Source: Diplosphaera chodatii
Taxonomy: Eukaryota > Chlorophyta > Trebouxiophyceae > Prasiolales > Stichococcaceae
Length of the DNA stretch: 64,000 nt
Assembly: GCA_032358165.1 (NCBI GenBank)
Contig: JAALGY010000054.1
Location: forward strand, 62,001-126,000
Direction: 5' to 3'
The first letter of the stretch is position 1; the number at the start of each line of letters is the position of its first letter. Of this stretch, positions 1 to 18,603 are shown in pieces. The position numbers and the translations under genes are program-made. Under the pieces are notes generated by a model. The model was not told where the DNA came from. It ran no database searches and saw nothing but the letters and a program-made list of their open reading frames with translations.

Positions 1-47
1 GAGCAACCATTGGGTGCCGACTTAAAAGTCCTACGGCCGTAGCTCTT

Positions 48-3000
48 TCAGGAATATGCGCACTCATGCCATGCAAGAGGGACGTGGCCTTTCATCGAGC
101 AGGCCGCATGGCGCACCCACACCTGAGTGTTCACGTCAGAGTTGGGTGGGAGGCCCTGAAGCAGGTCCTCCAGGGGGCCCGTGTCGTCGGCCGGCGCCCA
201 CCGCACCCGCTCCCCAAACATCTTCTTCGACAGCTTCACCTGCATCCGCTCGATCGCCACCTGCGGAAGCGTGAGAATCAATAGATGCTCACCCAGACAT
301 CAACCCCGTCTGCTCCCTAACCTGCAAAATCTCGTCCAACTATGTTCCCACTGTTCCAGCTCATCTTGATGCCGATTGTTTGACTGCTGTGCAGTGTCAT
401 GATGCTCTATCATGGCCGAAGTGCAGGGTCAGCATGGACCATACTTCTGCATGCTGTCGGTCTACACAAGCAGCCAGGGCCACCCGAGAGTATGATGCCG
501 AGACTAATCCAGCGCACCTTGTCCACGCCGGACAGCTTGGCCTCGTTGGCGGTGGCGGGGATGCGCACCAGGATCCAGGGCTGCCCACCGATCAGCTCCT
601 GCAAGTCGCTGCAGTGGCTGCCCACCTGCGGTTGGCATGAGCAGGCCGTGTGGTCAGGCGGTGTGCACCTGTCAGGCCAGCCCCATCTACGGGCAACATG
701 TGCTGCATCTCAGCAGATCTGCCGGGGCTGCAGTAGAGGCAGGAAGATCCTGCAGGCTGCACAGGGCGGCTCTAGCCTAATGTCAAGCAGGGATACAGGC
801 GCCAGCGGTGGTAAACGGCCAAGCCGCGATGCTCAGTCACTGAAACACAAACCCAGAGCTGCAGCCAAGCGCCGTACCCCGTGTGCGCCCAGCCTTGGCA
901 GTCCAAGCCATCAGGAAGGCACCATCATTGTCAAGAGGACCCTAGACCCTGATCACCAGCAGCTTGCTGCCGCCGTCCTCCTTGGCGAAGGGCGCGGGCA
1001 CCAGCACCACGAAGCGGTCCAGGGGGACGCCGAAGCGGTGGCCCAGGTACCGCAGCGCCAGCGCGCGGCTGGCCCGCAGCGGCGTCACGTGCACGCAGCT
1101 CTGCAGCGGCGCGGCCGACACCCACCCCGCCTTGCCGGGCACCATCTGCTCATGAGGTATGGACGTGTAACGCTGAGCTGTGCATCGGTAAGCACCAGAC
1201 ATAGATGTGTCGCTCCCGAGGTCATGATCCAAGCATGCAAAGGGTGCCGAGGTGTGAATGCAAACAGCTCTGTCTGATTTCTGAAGACAACACGAGCCAG
1301 GCGCAGCCTTGAAGCAGCACCTGCAGCGTGAGGTGGCACCGGTAGCCGTTCATGCGCAGCCGCTTGCGCAGGCGGTCGACCACCGTCGTCGGCGGCAGCC
1401 CGCCCTTGCTGCCCAGCGCCGACTTGGCGCGCTCGTCCAGCTCCTGCAGCGCCAGGATGGTCTGCGCCTCGGGGGCGGGGTTGAGCGGGGTTTGAGCTGC
1501 GAAAGCCGGGGGTGGTGGGCCAGAGTGGGCTCGCGAATTGGGCTGCGTGGTGGCTGCTGCCTCGCCCAGGCGCCGCCCGCCCCGAGCATGTGCTGCCAAC
1601 ATGGCGGCACGCATCGGCTCACCAGCCGCCAGCGGACTCTTGCTCTGCTTCACGCTCTTGCAGCATTGTCGCAACCCTCAGCACGGCACCCCAGATGCTG
1701 TAGCAGCACCCACCATGACGATGTGGTGCGGGTGGATGCGCGGGGGCGCCGCGCCGCTGGACTCCTGCTGCTCCGAGCCGTCCTCAGCGCCTGCAGCCCA
1801 GGAGGCGCCAGTCGATTGCCTCATACCTAGCTTTCCGTCAGATGGTGCTGCAGGTTGCAGGGTGCTGGGGGCAGCTCCTCATGCCGCCGCCCCCAGAGGA
1901 GCCTGCTCTCGGCAGCCGCCCCTCTGCAGGCGCCGGCATGGCATGCGCTGCCCCCAGCTGCTGCCTGCTGGACCGCTGTGGCAGCAGAGTGGCGCCACTG
2001 CAGCTGCGTCCCGGCAGCTCGACAGCACTTCAACATGCCCAGCAGCCGGGCGCAGGCTCAGGGTTCAAGCAGCACAGCGCACCGGCAAGGTCGCCGCCGT
2101 TGACGGAGGCCAGCAGCGGCAGCCGCTTGGAGGAGCCCGCCCGCTCCATCTCCGCCACGCTGACCTTGGACAGCAGCTTGCCCAGCGAGGATCGCTCCCA
2201 CCTGCCGCAGGAGTGTCAGCCCCAGGTGACGCAGTGGATCATCAGCATGTTGGAGGGGTTTTGACAGTTAATTCTGGATGAATTCTGGCCCGCCGTGTTA
2301 GGGGCTAGGCTGTTCATCAAACAGCGGGTAGCCTGCAGGGGGCCTCGACAGCAGCCACCAAGGAGCGGCGTCGCACTCTGGCGCCAGTCCCAGATCCACG
2401 GTTCCACACTGACAGCTGCGTTGCAGAGAATGGCTGGCAGCTGAGCACTCACCGCCAGTCGATGTGCTGCTCCCAGCCGTCGTCGGCGCCCCAGCCGCCG
2501 CCCTCCACGCCCATGTGCCGGATGTCCGCGCCGCCGTTGGCCACCACCCAGTCCACCTCGCCGACGTCGACACCCTCCTTCTGCGGAGGCACAGCACGTG
2601 GAAGCTCAGATGCAGCGGCCGCGGCTGGCGGCAGCCAGGCGTCCAGCCAGGTCTCAACCGTTCTGGCGATGGTGCATCCCGCTGGCGCATGGCTGTCAGC
2701 ACAGCGCAGACAAAACTCATCTAAAAGATAAAACCCAGCTGTGCTGACATCATGCCGGTGGATGTCAGAGCCGGGGCCACGCGCCTTCAGCCAGGCGGTG
2801 GCGTCCTCGAAGGAGTTCATCGCAACGACGCCGACGCCGAGGTGCGCGTCGGCGGCCGCGCCGCGCGCCGCCAGCGCCTGCTTGATCTGCTGCGCCGCCT
2901 GCGGCGCAAGAAGCCAGCTGCCTGAGCGCCGCAGCCGGCAGCCGTGTGTGCAGCGCTGCAGGTACCGCAGTGGGCGGACAGCACACGGTGCTGCTGCGCA

Positions 3001-6000
3001 AGAAATCGCACCTCGGGCGCGCTGTGCTGGCTGTCGAGGACTATCACGGCGAAGGCGCCGCGCGACTCCCCGCGCACATCGTCGCCCGCGTTCAGCTTCT
3101 CCTCCGCATTGTGCGACGCCTGCAGCGGCAGCAGTGTCCAACCGGACATCAGCGTGTAGATCATGTTCGGCGCGTTCGCACACGGCAACAGCTTCTTCGC
3201 TTGGGTGGTGTGAACATCTTTGCACAGCCCGCTTGACCGCATGGTAGCACTCCAACCCTTGCAGGGTCTAAGTCTCGCAGGCAAAAGCACAGCTGGTGAA
3301 GGGGCCGATCACTAGGAAGGCCGGTCACCAGCACACGGTGCGCTGCAGGCTGCACTCCGAGCAATGCCAACCCTTCAAAATGTTTGGGGAAAAAACGCAC
3401 CTCGGCGCCGTTGCCGTCCTGCTGCCCGGGCTGCTGCTGGCCGCCCTGGCCGGGCGAGCCGACGTGGTGCTCGCCCACCGAGGACCGCCGCGTGACGCCC
3501 AGCGACTTGTGGTCCCAGGTGCCCGACGCCCGCGCCGTCTTCTGCTGCAGGGCAGGCGCACACCCTCAGAACCGGACCACCACCTGTAATAGACTATCAG
3601 GCTTGGGCCTTGAGTGGGCTCTGGACTTTATGCCTGGCACGCTGCGCCTGTGGAACCAGCCGCAAGGCAGGAATCCTGCAGATGCAGTAGCGCCAGGTGG
3701 CACTGTGGCAATCGTAGGTGACATGTGCTGGCGGGCAGCTGCAGGCCCAGCTGGCACGTTGCTGCAGGGTGGGCTGCTGTGGATGAGCCGCAGCGCGAGG
3801 TCGCCTCGGCAGGGGCTGCGGTGCCGCTGCACCTGCAGCTTTGCTGTTTGCAAGTTCATGGAGGCCTGACCCGCAACTCACAGCCCTATGCCGTTGTCAC
3901 GGCCAAACGCAGGCGCCGGCTGCAGGCGTGTGGGAAGGACAGCAGAGCCGGCGCCCTGCTGCGCCTTGCACCCACGCTGACGCCGCAGGCAGCTGAACCC
4001 GGCTGATGCCGAGCCAGCAGGTCCAAAACGAGAACACGCCATCACTCCCAGATACATGCGTGCTCCGAGCAGGACGGTGGCCCCGTGGTCGGCGCGCCGG
4101 CGGCGGTCATGTGCACAGGGCTGCGGACCCATCTTAAAAACCCTGGATGATGACACTGTTTCTGAAACAACCCTTTTCCGCACCTTGGCGGCGTGGCTGT
4201 GGCGGCGCTCGCGCTCCACCGACTCCAGGTACTTGCGCGAGTGCGCCAACCAGGAGTACGCGTGGATGTTCTTCACGCCTGCAGGCACACGGCGGGGACG
4301 CCGCATGACCAGCTGCCCAGCTCCGGTGATGCGCAAGGTGTCATTTTTTGGGGTGTTGCAAAACGGCAGGTACTGGCTCGTCACTACCAACATAGTGCAG
4401 GTGAGGGGGTACTGGCGCCTCCACCTGCAAACCCTGTTGCAGGTGGAGGCGCCAGCATCTGTTCACCTGCACTATCAAATCAACCGCCACGTGCTGTCAC
4501 AGGTAACGCAGCACGCAGCTTTGCGAAGCTCGTGCGGGCCGCGCACCGTTGCGCGACATCTCCTGCCAGGTGGCGGGGTGCGTGAGGATGTCCAGCAGCG
4601 CGTTGCCCAGCTCCCGCTCGTTGGTGGGGTCCACCGTCACCCCGTGGTGCAGCGTCTTCATGATGTCCACCGGGCCGCCGTTCTTGGTCGCCACGGTGGG
4701 CACCCCGTGCGCCGCCGCCTGCACGCATGGAGCACCGGGGTGTCGCGGGCATGCTGCGGCGCTCTGACGTGACATAACGCCCTGTAGCATGCTGCAGGCT
4801 GGCTTCCCGATGCTGTTGCCAGCAGCACCGTGCAAGCAGCAATGCTGTGCACTCTAGACTGCGATACTGCGAGCCGGCTGACTCCTCTGTGCTGGTGCAG
4901 CGAGCCTCGTTGCAGCGTGACCAAGCCAATACATCACCCTTCCCTTGCGGCACGGCAGCGCACCTCGATGACGGTGAGGCCGAAAGGCTCCTGCAGCGCC
5001 GGGTTGACGAAGATGCCCTTGGTCACCAGCGGGAAGCGGTAGATGTCCGAGATGTCGTTCTGGGAGTGCGCCTGCAGTTGATGGCGTAGACGGCACCTCA
5101 GCCCAGTCCAGGCGCGACGCACAAGCCCGGACATCACCGTGTTTGATGCGTGGTGCAGCAGTGCAAGAGAACGACTTGAACTCATTCCCCTGAACCTGCC
5201 CAAACAACCCACCCTGTGAAAACTGCAGACACTGAAGCGTACGCCACAGCAGCTCCTTGAATGCGGAGAACTCACCTTGGGGTAGGCGACGGAGCCGTAC
5301 AGGTCGTACAGGTCGATGAGCTTCAGCACCTGGCCGAGCACCTTCTGCGAGCCCGACGCCATGCTGTCAATGTTGTCGCGGTTGCCCTGCAGCGCAGCAG
5401 GATTGCATGCGACGTCGTTGTTGAGTTGAGCAATCAATCAATTTTGAACAAAATGAGCATGGATTGTCCCATGGCGTGTTTCGGACGTGTGTGCTTGTTG
5501 ACGCAGCAGTCAGACTGTGCACCTACATGAGGCGTGACAGTGCGGGCCCACACAGAAAGAACCACATGAGGGCAGCTGGGCAGGGCAGGGGGACAGACGC
5601 ATACCATGACGAGGACCAGGTTGGAGAGCTCCCGTAGCATGGGGTTCTGGCCGAACGCCTTGACCAGCGTGGTGATGTTCTTCTTTGCGTCGGGGCGCGA
5701 CATCGCCAGGATCGCCGGCTTGCGGGGGTGGCGCAGGAAGCGCGAGATGTCCTGCAGGGGGTTGGCGGCAGGGCTGGTCAGATGTATGCCATGTGGAAAG
5801 GATGTAGCATGTGGCATTTGGGCAAGGGTTATGCACCTCGGCATGGCAAATGACAAGACCAGCCAGCAACGCGCGAAGCTGCAAGACGATGCCAGCAGTG
5901 TGTCCCCATGACATTTGCTCAGGCCCTCGCGCGCTGCTGACAGGTTGACAAGTCCAATTTGGCTACAGGGTGCGTCTTCACGCAGGACTACCAGGGCGAG

Positions 6001-9000
6001 CGCACCTGCCAGATGCGCGGGTTCTCCTCCATGCGCTCCGCCATGTGGAACTGCATCTGGACCGTGGAGTCGGAGTGGATGAGACCCTTGCCGCCCAGCG
6101 GCGAGCGCCGGGTCGCGAAGCTGCCCGAGCCGCCCGCGCCCTGCAGTCGCAGAAGCACACCACCATTGGGATCGGCATAGTTCCGACTGTCTGCAGCCTA
6201 AGTCTGGAGTTCTGGTGCTGTGCCAGGAGGTGCACTCAAGCCCGAGATGTGGCGATTCTAGTCCACTGAACTCGCAAGTCAACTCGCAATGCCCGATCCT
6301 TCAGCACCAGCTCAGGTTCACTGACACACAGGAGCAGCCTCCTCATCCCACCTACAAACCGTGTCACATAGCATCAACTGGGGGCTAAAACCAGGGGGCG
6401 GAAGGCGGAACCCACCTCGCTGGTGCGCATGAGCGGCGAGCCGCCCTCGGGCTTGCCGTCCTTGGCGTCCGGCACGAAGCCGGCCTCGGCGGCGTCCTCT
6501 TTCGCCGCCTCCATCGACACGTCCTCGCCGCCGCCGCTCTTGCCCTGCAGCGCCAGCGCCAAAAGCTGTTGCTTGACATTCAATAGGCGTTGACTGTGAT
6601 CCTGTCGATGGTGAATCCCGCACTGTGTGTAGCTCTCGAGTCGATGTCAGGTCGTGCGGCAAGCAGCACGCTTGCGGGTGGAAGGGGCCGCGCTGCTGCT
6701 GCGCAGCTCGGCATGACTAAGCATGCTGCCGCGATCTCGTGGCAGCATACTTTGTTTGCCAGGTGGCGCTGCAGCAGCGGCGACACCACCAAGCTGGAGA
6801 TAGACCGGTCAGCTGGCCCCCGGAACCATATGATTGATTTGAAGCGTTGCACCCACCCTGCTGCCGGTGGAGGTGCGGGGGGAGTCGGACTTGCGGGGCG
6901 TGTTGCTCTTGGACGCGAAGGCCGGCTTGGAGCCCGTGAAGTCCTTCAGATTGGGGTCCTCCGGCAGGTCCACCTGCAGGAAGGAGCTCCAGAGGGTTGG
7001 CCCTTCCAGCCATCAGCGTTCCTGCGCCCATGCGTGGGGCATGCGTGATGCGAAGACTACCACGAGAACAGGCAGCCCCTGGTGACCTGTTGCCTGCATG
7101 CTGGGCCAGACTGGCAAGCTGACTTGAAGTTAGTGCGTTTTGAAGACGACACCAGCGTGAGGGCGTGCTGTTGCCTCTGAACCTTGTGTTTGCAGAGGGT
7201 GGGTGAGCAGGCGGGCGCACCTTGAGGTTGGAGAAGTCCAGGCCGGGGGGGATGACGTTCATGATGGGCATGTGGCGGCCGGTGCGGCGGCGGCGCAGCA
7301 CCTTTTCCAGCCGCGGGTCGTACCCGTCGTACAGGCCCCACTGCTCCACCACCTGCCGCATACAAGGGGCTAGGCTTTGTCTCATCGTACGGTCGACAAC
7401 CCGTTGCAGCACAAATGAAGAGAAACACTGGCGCGCACCCAAGTCTGCGTCAACCACAGCTGCCCCATGTTTGAGCATCTGGTGTCGCACCGCAGCCCGT
7501 CAACTCAGTAGCCACCAGGGGATGACCCGAGAGTACCAGCCACGTGTGAGTGGGGCGCGACATGTGCAAGAACCATCTGCGGTGACGTGTTCGGGTGCCC
7601 TTTCCAGCGGTCGTCACCTCCTGCTGCGTGGAGGTGAAGACCATGGTGGCGTAGTCCAGGCCGCGCTCCTCGCCCTCGATGCGCCGGCTGATCTTGTAGC
7701 TGTCCTCGATCTCCGCCTTGCTCATGGTCCCTGCGCGCCGTGATCAGCGTTTCACATCACATGCTGCCACGTCTGGCTGATCATGCGCTGCCCATCATGA
7801 ACGGTCGCATAGCTTGAGCGCAAGACCGTGCACAGAAGCATCGCCATGCTTGGGCCAGCGCACGGGTGGGAAACTCTGCAGCGCTTTCCAACACAGGGCC
7901 GCCCACCGGAGGACAGCAGGTGCTCCAGCTTGTTGCGGCCCAGCGAGTGGCCGGTCATGACCATGTCGCACTCCTCGGTGGACGCCATGGTGGACGCCAC
8001 CAGCGCCGCCACCTCCCCGGCATCCGCATAGTGCCCGTGCACCTGTTGGTTTGGTAGCAAGCCTGCTCGTCAGCCCTCAAGCTTGCAGACCTGACGCCTG
8101 TGTGTGCTGGTGTGCAGCCTGCTCCTCCCTGCTGACAGGCTGTCACTGCACAGCATGGATCCAGCCAGCCGGCCGAAGCCGGCTGTGGCTGAGGCCAGCG
8201 CCGCATCATGAGGGCCTGGCAGCTGCTGGCGGCGCAGGGACAGGGACTTGGCGCTACAACATGTGCTTGCACAGAAACCGGGGGTTGCCACGGCAGCTTG
8301 GGCAATGCAAAGCCAGGGTTTTAGAGCCGCAGCTGGGCGCACCGTGTACAGGGAGCAGGGCTCGCCGACCTCCTGCAGCCGCTTGAGCATGTTGGAGGCG
8401 TGCGCGATGGCGCGGTCCGCAAACTCCCGGGTGTGCGGCCACAGCTTCTCCTTCCTGCAGCCACGCGGTAGCATCTGTCAGTGCTGGGCCGATGTGGCTG
8501 TGCTTGCCCCGTTTATGATCCGTGCAACCCACGGGCTAGGAGCAACGGGAACAAGCAGCAGAGATTCCAGGTCTCAGAGTTTCCTGATCGCGGCGGCACG
8601 CACCGCAGGTAGTCGTTGGAGTCGCCGCAGGGCAGGCGCACGATGTAGGCGCCGCCCAGCTCGCCGTCGCCCTCCAGCAGGCACTCCTCCGGCTGCGAGT
8701 AGCTTTTGTCCACCTGCGTGGCACGCGTTGACGCACGTTGCGTGCTCAGGCCCTGATTCCCGTGTGTGACCTGAGGTGCCGTGTCAAGATACCAGCTGGC
8801 AGCAGAGCGGCGGTTGGCACAAACACGCATGCGCTGTTCTGTTGGTGGACCTGTCGACGACCGACAGGTTCACCAACAGAGTGGGCGATGCACCTGCATC
8901 GCTGGAGTCAAACAACGAGTTGAGCACGCAGCCAGCGGCCACACATGTGGAAGAGAGCGCGCCTTGGGGTCGGCGATCAGGCGCGTGAGCAGCTCCACGC

Positions 9001-12000
9001 GGTGCACCGCCGGGTGCAGGCTGATCGCGCGCGCCAGCTCCACCACGTACTTGACCTGCGGGGTGGGACAGTGCTCGTTGTGTGCAATGGGACTGGCACG
9101 CGATGGCTGCCTGGAGCATCCTGTGCACAATGTTGGGCACCGGGTCTGTGGAGGACGTCAAGGATCTGCTCACAATGCAGGCAGCAAGCTGATGTGATGG
9201 GCCCACAGTTGGGTGACAGCTACATGTAGAGTGTTGCCAACTACTGCTCATCCTGCAGTGCATGCACCGGGCCTCGACTCTGACGCACCTGGCCGCCGGT
9301 GTCGGCGTCCTTGCCCAGCTCCATGTGCTGCCCGCGCACCAGCCCGTGCAGGCTGATCAGCACGATGTACAGCCCCTCCACGCGGCCCTGCAGCAAGGAC
9401 ACGCCCGCATGACCCCGCACCACCGAGGCGCACAGCCCTGCGGCTGCCGGCGCTGGCGAACGGGCTCTGTTGTCGATCCTGCCTGAGTGGCTCTGCGTGA
9501 TGCGCCTTCCTGCAGCGCTGGGGAGGGTCCCTGCAGACCAATGAGGGGCGGCCTCGCCATTTTTCATGTAACCCACCTCGAACAGGTCCTCCTTCTCGTC
9601 CTGCTCCGCGTCCTTCAGGATGTCGTCGTCCGCGATGCCCAGCGCTTCCAGCGCGCGGCTCGCCATTGTTGGCCCCTTGCCTACATGAAACTGTTCCTTA
9701 TCATGTTAATACGCAGTTGACACACCGGTTCCCAGCTATGTCAGCGACCCAGGTGGCAGACTGACACTGTGGAAGACCGAGCCTGGCAGACATTGCGGGA
9801 TTCTTGCTTGCCTGTATCGATGCGCAGCGAGGCCATGCGGTTGAAGTGCTTGTCAAGGTCGCCGCTGCCGTAGTCCTCCGCATTGATGGGCGCGACCTGC
9901 GGCGGCACGCCGGCCGATGAGCAGCGTGCAGCAAGCCACAGTGCAGGCCGCAGGTTGACAGTTGCTGTGGGAGAATGCTGCGCTGAGACCAGCAAGCAAA
10001 TGGTCATGTCACACGCACCGAGCCGATCATCAGGCTCTCCTGCCGCTTCCAGTCCAGCGACTTGCGGGACGGCTGGCGCTGCGCCGCCGGGGGCAGGTCC
10101 TGCGGCGTGTCATCCTGCTGCTGCGGCTGCTGCTGCTGGGCGTCATCCGCTGATGCTGCTGCAGCTGCTTCCTGCGGCTCCAGCTCTGACGCCTCCCCAG
10201 CGCCCTCCTGCACCGACTTGAGCCGCGACTCCGCCGTGGCTGTGGGCGTCAGCATGTCCTCGTCGCCTGCGGTGCAGCAGCCGGGGTGCGGTCGCCTCTG
10301 TTGCGCGCATCGCCAGCACATTCACGGCAGCAAGCAGACCCTGGGATGAAGACGACACTGCGTGTTCAGAACTGCGAGCAGCACGCATCGCACCAGACGT
10401 CTCGTCGTGTTCGTGGATCATGTCCTCTGACAGCGGGTCGTGCTCTGCGATTCGCTTTGCCTCGTTTGACACCTGCACAGGAGGCGGCATGATCACTTGC
10501 TTCACGTACGTGGTATTCGGTGGCGCACTGCATGGCACTGGTTCCCTTCTAAGCAGGACGCGGCTAGCCGCTCCCGGTGCAGGCCGATGGCACTCACCAG
10601 CAGCTTCTTCTGCTTCATGCCCCACGTGCGCCAGGCCAGATACTCCAGCCGTGCATCCTGCTCCGTGTAATGCCGCGTGCTGGTGGCCTGCGTGGCGGGC
10701 AACCGAAGACGTCTCGCACCGCCTCATGGGAGTGCGTGCCAAGCATCTGATGACAACGTTACATTGCAATGTTGCGAACAACTGGAGCTGCACGAAGCCT
10801 GGTTGTGCAGGACGCTCCTTCGTCCCTCAGACGATGCCGCACCTTGTGCCAGGCGTCCTTGATGCCGGACTCGTCCATCGACATGATCTGGTTGACATAG
10901 TACTTGGCGAACAGGTCGCGGTCGGCGTCCACCTTCTCCGCCTTGCCCTCCTGCGACGGCTTGTTGGTGTACTCCGTGGACAGGCCATACGTCAGCTGCA
11001 CGGGCAGCAGAACATGCACGTCAGCACAGGCTGTTATGGAGCATGTGTCTGCACCGCACCAGACCGTCCGCACCAGCCCCTGCAAGCGTGCTGTCGCCGG
11101 CGTGCGGCTGCGCTGTACAGCCGGGGCCGGCCACAGACGATCTGCCGAAGAGGCCATGCAGCAGGGATGGCTCTACAATCAGCTGCTGGGCTGTACCACA
11201 CCCCCTGTCTCCATGGAGCGCATTCATAGCGGCACGCCATCATGTGCTGATCTGCAGCACCGTGCTGGACGCGCATTTGGCCTGAAACCTACCGCCTCAC
11301 ACGACAACAGGCATCATAGGCGATGACAGGCTACTCTCTCTGTGGAATTTTGGAGGTGCTGTGCACACACAACATCTCTGCGCATGTTGCTGCTCACTAC
11401 AGGCCATTGCGGGCTGGCTGACCCCTGTGGAACATACCACTGCACCACACGCTTGCTGTTCCGCTTGCAGCGGACATGCATGCAGTTATGGAGCGGCAAA
11501 GCTCCTTGCCAGCTTCCCATCGCATGCCGGAACCTCGCATCCCAAACGCCCCCGCTCACGCCCAGACCCCACCGCCCCAAACAGCAGCTGTAGGAGTGTC
11601 GAACACTTTGAAACAAGCGTCCGCGTGTCGGAGGGTGACGCCCGACCATGCGATTGGATAGGGCCGCAATGCTTCGACCACAGGTTTATATAGATGTGCA
11701 TGCCAGCATGCCAGCCAGCACAGCGGAGCGGTCAGGAACGCACGTGTTTGGCCGACAACAGCTGGGATCAGCCGGTGAAGCTGACTCAAACGCAGCTGCT
11801 GCATGCCATTGCTTGCAGCTTGGGTGGGCGAAGAATGTGTGCAAACTGACTTTGAAGGCCCAACATGCGCGAAGTTCAATCGATGAGAACGCAAGACTGC
11901 TATGTGGGTTCATTTCTGACCTTGGCCCTGTGCAGAAGACATGGGGATCGAGGCAGGAACCCAGAGGGGATGGCCAGCTCACCAAGGCCTCGAGGTAGGA

Positions 12001-12030
12001 CTCCACCCAGGAGTTGTTGGTGTCCGCCAT
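48..12030 (-). CDS. SPS: Sucrose-phosphate synthase (spliced, about 32 exons; 3' end at or beyond the left edge)
   Basis: Makes sucrose-6-phosphate from UDP-glucose and fructose-6-phosphate in the cytosol (GT4-type glycosyltransferase). The start at 12030 gives [16 protein letters not shown], the typical SPS N-terminus. Landmarks in order: [11 protein letters not shown] (exon 9387-9289) running into KYVVELARA (9055-8963); HGHYADAG and [11 protein letters not shown] (8042-7907); [10 protein letters not shown] (7352-7221); [10 protein letters not shown] (5751-5605), the nucleotide-sugar region; and the retaining-GT EX7E motif EPFGLTVIE across 5071-4964 into AAAHGVPT. The C-terminal third (3544 to about 123) is the phosphatase-like domain, ending [13 protein letters not shown]. 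Where SPP phosphatases have DLDxT this has IVLDSQ, so it is probably inactive. Introns 6 and 9 use GC donors. The exons around 4184-3544 and the join near 2755 are uncertain. The last exon either reads to a stop at 48-50 or splices out of the window at 123. Identity is sure; the C-terminal edge is not. Confidence 0.93.
4392..4475. repeat. Long two-part hairpin inside an SPS intron
   Basis: Perfect 19-bp inverted arms (4412-4430 and 4437-4455) with a 6-base loop lie inside perfect 13-bp outer arms (4392-4404 and 4463-4475). A 7/7-base internal loop separates the two parts. It sits in the SPS intron 4279-4546 and could fold in RNA from either strand. Confidence 0.85.
8838..8880. repeat. Second hairpin inside an SPS intron
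   Basis: Arms of 19 bp (8838-8856 and 8862-8880) with one mismatch, a possible G-U pair in plus-sense RNA, and a 5-base loop. It lies in SPS intron 8714-8962, the same intron whose donor is GC. Confidence 0.8.
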
Positions 12031-12479
12031 CGCCTGAGGTTGCTGATATCCAACTTAACCACTCCGACTGCGTGAAATCACCGAAACAGTGCCTGCTCAC
12101 GCCCAGAGACTGATCTGGCTGATGCACTCTGTTCGCTTGCTGCGGCAATCTACTACCAGCCAGACAAGTCAAAGGGGTGCCAATACCCTGTGTCAGACTA
12201 TGTCATCGGCCAGCCACAGTCGATGCAGCCCGCGCCCATGCAAAGGTGCAATGTGCGGTGTGAGCAGCGATCAAGAAGTGGGTGGTGGAGGGTCGTCACA
12301 CAGCTGTCTCCAGGCTAGAACCTACAGAGGAGTCATATGACTAATGACCGATCTGCCTTCCTGGCCACCCTGTGCCGCATAAAAATCTGCGCAAGTATCC
12401 ACGAGATACTGCCCGACCGCGTGCGCTCAGCCCGCAGCCGCAGAACTCTTTCATTTCTGCTTGATTGCGTAAAATCATC
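12031..12479. promoter_or_regulatory. Shared divergent promoter region of SPS and PFP
   Basis: These 449 bases separate the two start codons and must hold both 5' UTRs and both core promoters unless an upstream non-coding exon exists. I see no TATA box at a convincing position and no open reading frame of note. Its role as a promoter is inferred from position only. Confidence 0.6.
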
Positions 12480-17653
<5,174 letters not shown>

Positions 17654-18603
17654 GCGGCGCCGGCAGCTGGAAGCAGCTCGCTGGGCAGTGGGGACCGGAA
17701 CGCCGCAGCAGCCGGCCTGCTCAGCTGCATGCGACGGAGGCAGCACAGCAACTGGCAAGCGGCAAGTTAGGAATCAAGTGGCGTGCGAGCGACGAGAGGA
17801 GGGGAATGATGATGCAGCATGTGACGGCGGCAGCCGCTGGCCAATGTATGAGCAGCCTTCAATTTGGTGCAGTGTGGCGCAAATGCACACAGAGCTGATC
17901 CGGCAAATGCCGGCCGTGCTTGGATATCGCAGCATTGAACTCATCTGCGCAGCAGGCACTGTGTCGTGCACCGGCTCACGGAGTGATGAAGAGGGGCTTG
18001 GAGACAAGGAACTGGAGACTAGCCAAGGGTGCCTAGAGAGGCACCAAGATGAGAGATCGTGGAATTGGGAACCTTTACAGTGCTGAGCTGATACCTGTTG
18101 GCGGCAAGTCTGGCAGAACTGAACGATCTGGAGGGCGCTGAGCATCTGCCAGAGACGGGCATGATTTTGCAGTCATCGCTGAAGCTTGGAGGATTTGACC
18201 ATGCAGCAGATGGCGGCTGCAGTTGCACGATCAAGTGGTATGTGAGCGTTGCAGCTGATTACTGTAGCAGCAGCCCATTGCTGTTGAAGTAGATTTTGGA
18301 CTTGATGTGGTAAATGATGCTGAAGAGGGCAGTACAGATGTAAATGCACCATGAATGTGTCAACCATGACTGGCGGAAACGGTGCGAGATACCATGATCA
18401 AGTCTGGCTTACAGATTGTCGAAGAATCGTCAGAAGAGGTGCAGAGTCAGAATCGTTGACTCCAAAATATATCAACTCAACGGCGCACAAGCCACTGGAG
18501 AGCAGCATCAAACCAGTTGCCAGCAGCAGCCCTCAACATTCGTTACTGCAAGTAACACCCCTCCATAGTCACCACCGTCCCTGAGAATTTTCCATCAAGC
18601 TGT
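17654..18603. other. Convergent intergenic region, PFP and ELIP 3' ends
   Basis: The 3' ends of PFP (plus) and the ELIP (minus) face each other here. I see no homologous coding exon. It probably holds the two 3' UTRs. Confidence 0.5.
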
